From contig JAFDVO010000047.1 in assembly GCA_018268955.1 (NCBI GenBank), forward strand, positions 48,757-112,756: a stretch of DNA of 64,000 bases, in the 5' to 3' direction. Positions 29,577 to 37,544 of this stretch are shown here, in pieces. This stretch comes from Acidobacteriota bacterium. Lineage in GTDB: Bacteria > Acidobacteriota > Vicinamibacteria > Vicinamibacterales > CAVVIG01. The notes beneath the pieces were generated by a model. The model searched no databases and was not told the origin of the DNA. It saw only the letters and a program-made list of their open reading frames with translations. Numbering within the stretch: the first letter of the stretch is position 1; every line of letters starts with the position of its first letter. A program made the translations under genes and the position numbers.

Positions 29577-29858
29577 CTCTGGGCTTCGGGCTTCTGGCTT
29601 CAGGGCTTCAGGGCTTCGGCTTTGGGCGATCGGCGATCGGCGATGGGCAATGGGCGGTGGGCGATCGGCGGGTCACGGTGCGAGCGGGTCACGAAAAGGC
29701 GCCATCATCGCAGGTGTCTACCTCGTAGACCGTCCTCCGCGTGAACGGGGTGTCCTCCGTGGTAGAGCCTTTTGAAGCAGAGCCCACAGCCCAGCGCCGA
29801 TGGCCGAACCGGAAGTCGACAAACGCGGGAGCCAGAAGCCCAGAGCCTGAAGCCCGCG
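29577..29858. repeat. heptamer arrays in inverted arrangement
   Basis: Left arm 29577-29665: CTTCGGG/CTTCAGG units, then GCGATCG/GGCGATG units. Right arm 29826-29858: GAGCCAGAAGCCCAGAGCCT, the complement of the left arm. The middle (29690-29820) shows GGGTCACG twice and no gene. Situated between the flippase operon and tRNA-Arg. Confidence 0.75.
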
Positions 29859-29883
29859 GACTGGGGATCGATGGAGGCGAAGA

Positions 29884-29960
29884 TGGTGCGCCCGGAGGGA
29901 CTCGAACCCCCGGCCTACAGGTTCGAAGCCTGCCGCTCTATCCAGCTGAGCTACGGGCGC
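29884..29960 (-). tRNA. tRNA-Arg (anticodon TCG), CCA encoded
   Basis: 77 nt. The acceptor GCGCCCG/CGGGCGC and the D arm are identical to those of the first tRNA-Arg gene. The anticodon arm GCAGG-CTTCGAA-CCTGT gives TCG (codon CGA). The T arm is GGGGGTTCGAGTCCC, and CCA is encoded. Confidence 0.95.
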
Positions 29961-29981
29961 ATCGGAGGTGAGGCAACCGCG

Positions 29982-30010
29982 AGTGTAGCCGACGCTGTCG
30001 CGTGAGGCAA
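29982..30010 (-). promoter_or_regulatory. promoter of tRNA-Arg(TCG), TTGCCT-17-TACACT
   Basis: On the minus strand -35 TTGCCT (30005-30010) and -10 TACACT (29982-29987) are 17 bp apart. The start would fall about 14 nt upstream of the tRNA 5' end. The -35 word TTGCCTCAC is duplicated downstream at about 29970-29978. Confidence 0.6.
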
Positions 30011-30104
30011 CCGCGGCGCCGCCACCGTCGCGGCCGACGTTGAACCTCATCGCGACGCACGAACGGCTGCACTCGCGCACCGCGAATCGTCGAACAATAG
30101 GAAC

Positions 30105-32192
30105 ATGACCCGCACGGGCCCGCTCCTGCTGTGGTTGTTCACTCCCGCCCTCGTCATCTCCACGCTCGCCTGCGGTGGTGCACCGCCTGCCCCGACGCGC
30201 GAGGCCGCCGCTTCCGCCAACGCGGTCGGGATCGATACGGCCGGCATGGACCGAGCCGTGCCTCCGGGGGACGACTTCTTCGCCTTCGCGAACGGCACCT
30301 GGATCCGCGGGACGGAGATCCCGCCGGACCGTGCCGCGTGGGGCATCAACGGCGAGCTCGCCGCGCAGGCGGAGCGGGACAACAGGGCCATCCTCGAACA
30401 CGCGGCCAGCGCCCCCTCGTCACCTGAAGAGAAGAAGCTTGGCGACTTCTACGCGGCCTACATGGACGAGCAGACGATCGAGCAGCGCGGCCTCACCCCC
30501 CTGCAGCCGACGCTCGACCGCATCGCCGCCATCGGCAACAGGCAGGCGCTGGCGCGGGAGTTCGGCACAATGCTGCGCGCCGACGTCGACCCGCTCAACT
30601 TCACCAGCTACCACACGGATAACCTGTTCGGCCTCTGGGTGACGCAGGACTTCAACCAGCCAACCCGTAACACGGCGTACTTCTTTCAGGGCGGGCTCGC
30701 GATGCCGGACCGCGAATACTACGTCGGCACGTCGGACCGCATGCAGCAGATCCGGGAGACGTACGCCGCGCACGTCGCGACCGTCCTCCGCCTCGCCGGC
30801 GCTTCCGGGAAAGACGCCACCCAGCAGGCGGCCCGCATCATCGCGCTCGAAACGAAGATCGCACGCACGCATGCAACCCGTGAGCAGTCGGTCGACGTGC
30901 TGAAGGCGAACAATCCATGGTCGCGCGATGAGTTCCCGAAGAAGGCGCCGGGCCTCGACTGGCCCGCGTTCTTCGACGCCGCGACCCTCAACACGCAGCC
31001 CTCGTTCGTTGTGTGGCACCCGGCCGCCGTCACTGGCATCTCCGCACTTGTTGCGTCACAGCCGCTCGACGACTGGAAGCTCTACCTCCGCTACATCGTT
31101 GTCAACGGCTGGTCGCCGCTGCTGCCGAAGGCATTCGCCGACGAGTCGTTCGCGTTCTTCGGGACGACGCTGTCAGGAACACCACAGCAGTCCGAGCGGT
31201 GGAAGCGTGGCGTGCGCGCGGCGGACGCGATGGGTGACGCACTGGGCCGCCTGTATGTGCAGCAGCACTTCCCCCCTGAATCCAAGCAGGCGATCGAGGC
31301 AATGGTCGCCGACATCAAGTCGGCATTCGCCGCTCGCATCGAACGCCTCGACTGGATGACGCCTGCGACAAAAGCCAGGGCCACCGAGAAACTCCACGCG
31401 CTCATCGTCGGTGTCGGATACCCGGAGCAGCGGCGGGATTACTCCGGCCTCGAGGTGTCGAGAGAGGACGCGATCGGGAATGCGATGCGGGCCGACCTGT
31501 ACTACTACCGCGAGCGGGTTGCGAAGCTCTCGAAGCCGATCGACCGGAACGAATGGTGGATGACGCCGCAGACCGTCAACGCCGTCAACCTCCCGATCCA
31601 GAACGCGCTGAACTTCCCCGCGGCCTACCTGCAGCCGCCGCACTTCGACCCGCGTGCCAACGCTGCCAGTAACTACGCGATGATCGGCTCCGTCATCGGC
31701 CACGAGATCAGCCACAGCTTCGACGACCAGGGCGCGCAGTTCGATGCGACGGGCAGGCTCGCCAACTGGTGGACGAAGGAGGACGCCGCCCACTTCAGTG
31801 CCGTCGCCGAGCAGCTCGTCACGCAGTTCAACGGCTACAAGCCGTTCCCGGATCTCGCGGTCAACGGCCGGCAGACGCTCTCGGAGAACATCGCGGACCT
31901 GGCCGGTGTCGCCGCGGCCTATGACGCCTACCGGCTCTCGCTGCACGGCAAGGAGCTGCCGGCGCAGGACGGCTTCGCCGGCGACCAGCAGTTCTTCATC
32001 GCGTTCGCGCAGAACTGGCGCACGAAGATGCGCGACGAGATGCTCAGGCGCATCATCATCACCGATGGTCACGCCCCCGCGCAGTACCGTCCCCAGACCG
32101 TCCGGAACCTCGACGCCTGGTACGCGGCGTTCAACATCAAGCCCGGCGCGGCACTCTATCTCGAACCTGCGAAACGGGTCCGGATCTGGTGA
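30105..32192 (+). CDS. M13-family metallopeptidase (neprilysin/PepO-like) lipoprotein
   Basis: 695 residues. A type II signal peptide ends in STLAC (lipobox, Cys near 25), predicting a lipid-anchored periplasmic enzyme. The zinc site is GHEISH (H533, E534, H537), with third ligand E594 and D598 in SENIAD, as in neprilysin. NAAS near 520 and the C-terminal CxxW-like region replaced by KPGAALYLEPAKRVRIW fit bacterial M13 enzymes. It cleaves short peptides. Monocistronic, upstream of a repeat-rich gap. Confidence 0.95.
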   Translation: MTRTGPLLLWLFTPALVISTLACGGAPPAPTREAAASANAVGIDTAGMDRAVPPGDDFFAFANGTWIRGTEIPPDRAAWGINGELAAQAERDNRAILEHAASAPSSPEEKKLGDFYAAYMDEQTIEQRGLTPLQPTLDRIAAIGNRQALAREFGTMLRADVDPLNFTSYHTDNLFGLWVTQDFNQPTRNTAYFFQGGLAMPDREYYVGTSDRMQQIRETYAAHVATVLRLAGASGKDATQQAARIIALETKIARTHATREQSVDVLKANNPWSRDEFPKKAPGLDWPAFFDAATLNTQPSFVVWHPAAVTGISALVASQPLDDWKLYLRYIVVNGWSPLLPKAFADESFAFFGTTLSGTPQQSERWKRGVRAADAMGDALGRLYVQQHFPPESKQAIEAMVADIKSAFAARIERLDWMTPATKARATEKLHALIVGVGYPEQRRDYSGLEVSREDAIGNAMRADLYYYRERVAKLSKPIDRNEWWMTPQTVNAVNLPIQNALNFPAAYLQPPHFDPRANAASNYAMIGSVIGHEISHSFDDQGAQFDATGRLANWWTKEDAAHFSAVAEQLVTQFNGYKPFPDLAVNGRQTLSENIADLAGVAAAYDAYRLSLHGKELPAQDGFAGDQQFFIAFAQNWRTKMRDEMLRRIIITDGHAPAQYRPQTVRNLDAWYAAFNIKPGAALYLEPAKRVRIW

Positions 32193-32200
32193 TGGCGTTC

Positions 32201-32380
32201 CGAACTCAGAACTCGGAACTCAGAATTCTGAACGTCGAGTGCGTTTCAAAATACAAGGGCGCCACCGCGGAGTTCGCGGAGATCTTTCTGAAAAACAGTG
32301 TGGCTCCGTGTTCTCCGTGATCTCCGTGGTGGAGCGTTGAAACAGGCTTTTGCTTCTGAATTCCGAATTCTGAATTCTGA
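32201..32380. repeat. nested inverted arrays: GAACTCA heptamers around a CTCCGTG hairpin
   Basis: Outer left array 32201-32231 (GAACTCA, GAACTCG, GAATTCT). Inner hairpin 32261-32333 (CCACCGCGGAGTTCGCGGAG against CTCCGTGATCTCCGTGGTGG). Outer right array 32355-32380 (TTCTGAATTCCGAATTCTGA), the complement of the left one. Confidence 0.8.
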
Positions 32381-32398
32381 CTTCCCAGAGGTACCCCC

Positions 32399-34126
32399 AT
32401 GCATTGGTCAATCGAGCACGACAGCACGGGCGCTGAATACGTGGCCGTCACGTCGCGTGGCGACTGGATCCTGCGCGACCCGCTGGTCAACAAGGGCACG
32501 GCGTTCACGAAGGCCGAGCGACGGGAGCTGCACCTCGACGGCCTTATTCCGCCCGTCGTGACGACGCTCGAGCAGCAGCTCGGACGCGTGTACGAGAACT
32601 ACCACATGAAGCCGACCTCGCTCGAGCGGTACATCCACCTGACGAGCCTGCAGGATCGGAACGAGACGCTGTTCTATCGGCTGCTGATGGACCACATCGA
32701 GGAGATGATGCCGGTCGTCTACACGCCGGTGGTCGGTGAGGCGTGCCAGCAGTTCTCGCACATCTACCGGCGCCCGCGCGGTCTCTACATCTCGTACGAG
32801 CAGCGCGACCGCATCGAGGAGATCCTGCGCTCCCTGCCCCGGCCTCCTGCCGTGATCGTCGTCACCGATGGTGAGCGGATCCTGGGCCTCGGTGACCAGG
32901 GCATCGGCGGCATGGGCATCCCGACCGGGAAGCTTTCCCTCTACACGGCGTGCGCCGGCATCCCCCCATCGCTCACGCTGCCGATCACCCTGGACGTCGG
33001 GACCGACAACGAGACCCGTCTGAACGATCCGCTGTACGTCGGGCTGCGCCACCGGCGCATCCGAGGTGACGCGTACCAGGCATTCGTCGATCGCTTCGTT
33101 GACGCCGTGATGACCGTCTTCCCCGACACGGTGCTTCAGTGGGAGGACTTCCTCAAGGGGAACGCGATCGCGCAGCTCGAACGGTTCCGCGATCGCCTGT
33201 GCACGTTCAACGACGACATCCAGGGCACGGCGTCGGTGGTCGTCGCCGGCGTCTACGGCGCGCTGCGGATCAGCGGGCAGGCGATGCGCGACCAGCGCAT
33301 CCTGCTTGGCGGCGCCGGCGCGTCGGCGCAGGGGATCGCCAGCCTGCTGTGCGCCGCGCTGCGGGCCGATGGACTGGGCAGCGACGAGGCGCGGCTCCGC
33401 ATCGCGACGGTCGACAGCCGGGGGCTCGTCACAAAGGCGCGCGCGGAGATGGAACCGTTCAAGGCGCAGTACGCGCGGCCGGTCGAGGAAGCTGCGGCGT
33501 ACCGCTGCGCGGATCCCTCGCGTATCACGCTCACCGAGACGATCGAGAACTTCCGGCCAACCGTTCTCATCGGCACCTCCGGCACGCCAGGTCTCTTCAC
33601 CGAGGAGGTCGTCCGCGCGATGGCGTCGGTGAACGAGCGGCCGATCGTCTTTCCGCTCTCGAATCCGACCAGCAAGAGCGAGTGCACGGGCGAGCAGGCC
33701 ATCACGTGGTCCGACGGCCGCGCGATCGTCGCCACCGGCAGCCCCTTTGCGCCGGTCGAGTGCAACGGCCACCGCTTCCGCATCGGCCAGGGGAACAACG
33801 CGTTCATCTTCCCCGGCGTGGGCCTTGGCCTGTGGGTTGGTCGCGTGAAGCGCGTCACCGACGCGATGTTCCTCGACGCCGCCCGCGCGCTCGCGGACAT
33901 CGTCAGCGATGCGGACCTGGCCGAAGGCGCCGTCTACCCGAAGCTCACGCGCATCCGCGAATGCTCACACGCCGTCGCCTGTGCAGTGATCCGCCGTGCG
34001 GTCGAGGAAGGACATGCCGACGCGGCCGTGCTCGACAATCTCGAGGCGACGGTGCGTGCGGCCATGTGGGAACCGGTCTATCGTCCGGTGCGATTCACTC
34101 CACACCACGCGCCGACGGCGCTCTGA
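32399..34126 (+). CDS. malic enzyme, large NAD(P)-dependent form
   Basis: 575 residues, the usual length of the eukaryote-like large malic enzymes (SfcA/MaeA). Features: LNKGTAF-like N-terminus (LVNKGTAFT), MPVVYTPVVGEACQQFS, TDGERILGLGDQGIGGMGIP, LQWEDF, FNDDIQGTA (metal-binding Asp pair), and the dinucleotide loop GGAGASAQG. It catalyses oxidative decarboxylation of malate to pyruvate. GAGG lies 10 nt before the ATG. Monocistronic. Cofactor preference cannot be decided by eye. Confidence 0.95.
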   Translation: MHWSIEHDSTGAEYVAVTSRGDWILRDPLVNKGTAFTKAERRELHLDGLIPPVVTTLEQQLGRVYENYHMKPTSLERYIHLTSLQDRNETLFYRLLMDHIEEMMPVVYTPVVGEACQQFSHIYRRPRGLYISYEQRDRIEEILRSLPRPPAVIVVTDGERILGLGDQGIGGMGIPTGKLSLYTACAGIPPSLTLPITLDVGTDNETRLNDPLYVGLRHRRIRGDAYQAFVDRFVDAVMTVFPDTVLQWEDFLKGNAIAQLERFRDRLCTFNDDIQGTASVVVAGVYGALRISGQAMRDQRILLGGAGASAQGIASLLCAALRADGLGSDEARLRIATVDSRGLVTKARAEMEPFKAQYARPVEEAAAYRCADPSRITLTETIENFRPTVLIGTSGTPGLFTEEVVRAMASVNERPIVFPLSNPTSKSECTGEQAITWSDGRAIVATGSPFAPVECNGHRFRIGQGNNAFIFPGVGLGLWVGRVKRVTDAMFLDAARALADIVSDADLAEGAVYPKLTRIRECSHAVACAVIRRAVEEGHADAAVLDNLEATVRAAMWEPVYRPVRFTPHHAPTAL

Positions 34127-34139
34127 GATGCAGTTCGCC

Positions 34140-34390
34140 GCCAACTGCGGGGACGGATCCTGTCCGCGAACAGGCACCCGCTTGCGCAGTTCCAACTCTG
34201 GCTCCTCGTGGGGTGGACACGTTCGCAGCGTGACGCCGGACTTGCTATTTCGCGTTTAGCATTTAGCGTTTCACCTTCCGTGCCCTCCCGTGTTCCCCTC
34301 CGTGCCCTCCGCGGTGGCGCTTTTAAAGTCGCTTGCAGCGTGACACGCATTTGGCATTTAGCATTTAGCGATTAGCAATTAGCGATTCGC
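34140..34390. repeat. composite repeat element, copy 1
   Basis: Modules in order: CCTGTCCGCGAACAGG (near-palindrome, 34154-34169); CGTTCGCAGCGTGACGC; TTTAGC heptamers; CTCCGTGCC 9-mers with GTGGCGCTTTT; CTTGCAGCGTGAC; then an ATTTAGC heptamer array to 34390. The same order recurs at 40955-41295. No gene lies between 34127 and 34446. Confidence 0.75.
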
Positions 34391-34446
34391 TATGCTTCCG
34401 TCAAAGTATCGCGAAGAGCAGTTCGGCTGAGCCGGAACGCCGTAGG

Positions 34447-34995
34447 ATGTCTGGTGTGCGTCGTCGCACTGCCGTCCTCTGTGTCGCACTCGCGGTCTGC
34501 CTCTGGACCGCCGCGCTGTCGCCGCGTGCGGCGTCCGTTGCGCACAGGCGGGCCACTGCGTCGACGGCACGCGCGTATGCCGCGATGCGGCAGCTGGTGC
34601 GCGACGCTGGCCTCGAGTTCGCCGGTGAGGGCCTCCCGGCCTCGACCCTGCGCGCCGTTCTCATCGACATCGATCGTGACGGCGACCGCGATGTCGTTGC
34701 CAACCTCGGCGCGGGACGGCTCGCTGTCTGGCTGAACGACGGCCTCGGTCGCCTGCGCGCCAGCGGAACAGCCACCCCGTCCCCAACGATCACCGCGCTT
34801 TTCGTCGACCGTATCGGACGCCGTTTCTCCGGACAGATTGCCTCTGACCCAGACGATGGTCCGCTGATGGTGTTCGAGCCTGCGCGTGCCGGGCCCGTCA
34901 CGACCGCCAGCGTCGACCGCACGGTCCTCCCGTTCGACCCCCTCTACGACCGCGGCATGCGCCCGTCGTCCCCTCGGGCCCCTCCCCGGGCGTGA
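34447..34995 (+). CDS. secreted FG-GAP/VCBS-like protein
   Basis: 182 residues. A signal peptide is followed by one FG-GAP/VCBS-type unit, IDIDRDGDRDVVANLGAGRL and VWLNDG, with a DxDxDGxxD calcium-binding loop near residues 78-86. This resembles the ASPIC/UnbV-type repeats of Acidobacteriota. Only one unit is present, far short of a propeller, so this may be a remnant or a minimal domain. The C-terminus is Pro/Arg-rich and disordered. Confidence 0.65.
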   Translation: MSGVRRRTAVLCVALAVCLWTAALSPRAASVAHRRATASTARAYAAMRQLVRDAGLEFAGEGLPASTLRAVLIDIDRDGDRDVVANLGAGRLAVWLNDGLGRLRASGTATPSPTITALFVDRIGRRFSGQIASDPDDGPLMVFEPARAGPVTTASVDRTVLPFDPLYDRGMRPSSPRAPPRA

Positions 34996-35088
34996 GCTCT
35001 CGCCAGTCCTGATATCCGCGTGACCCCCGCGTACGCTCCGCGTGCCGGCTGGAAAGTCACAAGTTCATTGACGTTCGCGAGGTGCGCG

Positions 35089-36342
35089 ATGGCAGTTCGA
35101 CAACTGCTGGTCGGCGTGTGCGTCTGCGCCGCCGCCGTGCAGTCCGTATTTGCGCAGGAACCGGCCCTGACGGTCGATCAGGCTGTCAACGAGGCGATCG
35201 ATCACAACCTGGCGCTCGTTGCTGAGCGCTACAACCTGCGCGTCGCCGAGGCCGCAGTCATCACGGCCGGACTGCGGCCGAACCCGGTGCTGACCGTCGG
35301 CGTATTCAAGCCGCAGGGTACGCTGCAGGGCCAGGGGCTCTCGACTCAGGATGAGTCGGTCCGCGGGGACTACCTGTTCGAGCGCGGAGGCAAGCGCCGC
35401 CTCCGGGTGGAGAGCGCGGACGCCGCCCGGTCCGTGACCGAGCTCCAGTTGCAGGACACCATCCGGCGGCTGCGGCTCGACGTGGAGCTGGCCTGCACCG
35501 AGGTGCAGCTCGCGCAGGAGAACGTCCAGCTCGCACGCGACAACCTCGCGGCGTTCACCGGGGTCGTCGACGTGAACCGCGAGCGCGTGCGGGCCGGCGA
35601 TCTCGCGGAGGTCGAGTTCCAGCGATCGCGGCTCGCGTCCATCCAGTTCCAGAACGATGTGAAGCAGCAGGAAGCACACCTCCAGACGGCGCGGGCACGG
35701 CTGGCGCAGCTGCTCGCCAGGGCGGCCGGCGCACCGCTCCCGTCCATAGCCGGCGAGATGCGCCACGACGCGGCCGCGCTGGATATCGATGCGCTGCGCC
35801 AGAAGGCGGATGCCGCGAGGCCCGACCTGCTGGCGGCGCGTCGCGACCAGGCACGCAGTGTCGCCGAGACCCGGCTGCAGCTCGCCAACGGGAAGGTGGA
35901 CCTCACCGTGAGCGGCGAGTACCACCGCCAGCTCGCCGCCGGCGTGGACGGCGGGGCGGCCGCCGCCTTCGTGAGCGTCCCGCTGCCCCTCTTCAGCCGC
36001 AACCAGGGTGAGATTGCCCGTGCCCGCCAGCAGCAGCAACAGGCCGACGCCCGCGCCCGCGCGCTCTCCTCCGCGGTCTCGACCGAGGTCGTGACCGCGT
36101 ACACCGACTACACCACCAATCGCGACATCGTTGCCTCCATCGAGCGCGACATGCTGCAACAGGCGAGTGACGTGCGCTCGGCCACTGAGTATTCGTACCG
36201 CCGCGGCGAGGCGAGCTTCGTCGAGTTCCTCGACGCCGTCCGCGCGTTCAACGAGACGATGCAGAGTTATCACGCCGCGCAGGCGGACTACGCGCGAAGC
36301 CTCTACACGCTCGAGTCCCTTGCAGGAGAAGTCAGACCATGA
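35089..36342 (+). CDS. czcC: TolC/CzcC-family outer-membrane efflux protein
   Basis: 417 residues from ATG 35089 (a GTG-type codon upstream gives a non-signal N-terminus). A signal peptide is cleaved after VFAQ, then two long coiled-coil halves typical of outer membrane efflux proteins (ALTVDQAVNEAIDHN; GLRPNPVLTVGVF; PLPLFSRNQGEIARA). It forms the outer-membrane duct of a tripartite metal efflux pump. Its stop overlaps the start of the adaptor gene by ATGA, first of three such couplings. Confidence 0.9.
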   Translation: MAVRQLLVGVCVCAAAVQSVFAQEPALTVDQAVNEAIDHNLALVAERYNLRVAEAAVITAGLRPNPVLTVGVFKPQGTLQGQGLSTQDESVRGDYLFERGGKRRLRVESADAARSVTELQLQDTIRRLRLDVELACTEVQLAQENVQLARDNLAAFTGVVDVNRERVRAGDLAEVEFQRSRLASIQFQNDVKQQEAHLQTARARLAQLLARAAGAPLPSIAGEMRHDAAALDIDALRQKADAARPDLLAARRDQARSVAETRLQLANGKVDLTVSGEYHRQLAAGVDGGAAAAFVSVPLPLFSRNQGEIARARQQQQQADARARALSSAVSTEVVTAYTDYTTNRDIVASIERDMLQQASDVRSATEYSYRRGEASFVEFLDAVRAFNETMQSYHAAQADYARSLYTLESLAGEVRP

Positions 36343-37544
36343 TCCGCTCGCCGTTCCCAGTCCTCCTCGCGCTCGTCGTTGCAGCCGCGGGCTGTTCGCA
36401 GAAGGCGCCCGAGCCCAAGCCGTCGGCAGCGGTCGGCGCGACACCGCAGGCGGCGGCCGCCCAGGGTGCGTCGGGCGAGATCAGCATCGACCCGCAGTCA
36501 CCCCTACTGGACCAGATCGTCCGCGAGCCAGTGCGCATCGAGATGCTGCCGACCGACGAGGTCGTCGCGGCCGGCAAGATCGAGGCGAACCCGAACCGGC
36601 TATCGCGCGTGATGCTGCCGGTCACAGGCCGTATCAGCCGCGTGCTGGTCAAGCTCGGCGACGCCGTGCGTGCAGGCCAGCCGCTCTTCACAGTCTTGAG
36701 CCCCGATGCGGACGCGGCGACGTCCAGCTACCTGTCCTCCCGCGCGGCCGGCACGCAGGCGGAATCGGCCCTCTCGAAGGCACAAGCCGACTTCGACCGC
36801 GAAACCGACCTCTTCGCGCACAACGCCGTCGCGAAGAAGGATGTGCAGGCGGCGGAGAGCGCCCTCGCGCAGGCCAAGGCTGCGCTCGAGCAGTCGCACG
36901 CCGCGCTCGAGCAGGCGACACGCCGGCTCCGCGTGCTTGGCCTGACGCCCGGCGAGTTCCAGCAGGAGGTCGTGATCTCGTCTCCGCTCTCCGGCAAGGT
37001 GCTGGAGCTGTCGGTCGTCCCGGGTGAGTACCGCACGGATCAGACCGTGCCGGTGATGACCGTCGCGGACCTCAGTACCGTCTGGGTCACATCGCAGGTG
37101 CCCGAGAGCTACCTCCGCTTCGTGCAGGTCGGTGAGCGCGTCGACATCTCGCTGATCGCCTACCCGGGCGAGACCTTCGAGGGGCGCGTCTCCCGCATCT
37201 CCGACACGCTCGATCCGCAGACACGCACCGTGAAGGTGCAGGCGGAGATGGACAACCGGGAAGGGCGCTTCCGTCCGGAGATGTACGGCAGCATCCACCA
37301 CGTCGAGAATCTCGTCCCCATGGCGGTCATCCCGGTCGGCGCGGTCGTGCAGACGGAAGGGCGCTCGATCGTCTACGTCGAGGGCGACACCGGGCACTTC
37401 ACCGCACGCGAGGTCATGCTGGGCAAGCCGGCCGGCACGATGGTGCGTGTCACCAAGGGGCTGAGCAAGGGTGAATCGGTCGTCTCGGACGGCGCGATGC
37501 TGATGAAGGGTCTGGCCGCCAGCGGACGGAAGGCTGGCGCATGA
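36339..37544 (+). CDS. czcB: CzcB/CusB-like periplasmic adaptor (membrane fusion protein)
   Basis: 401 residues. Lipoprotein signal with lipobox VAAAGC. Barrel-sandwich/lipoyl half-motif RVLVKLGDAVRAGQPLF, a helical hairpin about residues 135-200, then the beta-barrel part GEYRTDQTVPVMTVADLSTV-like region and MFP-typical FEGRVSRISDTLDPQTRT. It joins the RND pump to the outer-membrane duct. No His-rich N-terminal metal-binding extension is evident. Confidence 0.9.
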   Translation: MIRSPFPVLLALVVAAAGCSQKAPEPKPSAAVGATPQAAAAQGASGEISIDPQSPLLDQIVREPVRIEMLPTDEVVAAGKIEANPNRLSRVMLPVTGRISRVLVKLGDAVRAGQPLFTVLSPDADAATSSYLSSRAAGTQAESALSKAQADFDRETDLFAHNAVAKKDVQAAESALAQAKAALEQSHAALEQATRRLRVLGLTPGEFQQEVVISSPLSGKVLELSVVPGEYRTDQTVPVMTVADLSTVWVTSQVPESYLRFVQVGERVDISLIAYPGETFEGRVSRISDTLDPQTRTVKVQAEMDNREGRFRPEMYGSIHHVENLVPMAVIPVGAVVQTEGRSIVYVEGDTGHFTAREVMLGKPAGTMVRVTKGLSKGESVVSDGAMLMKGLAASGRKAGA

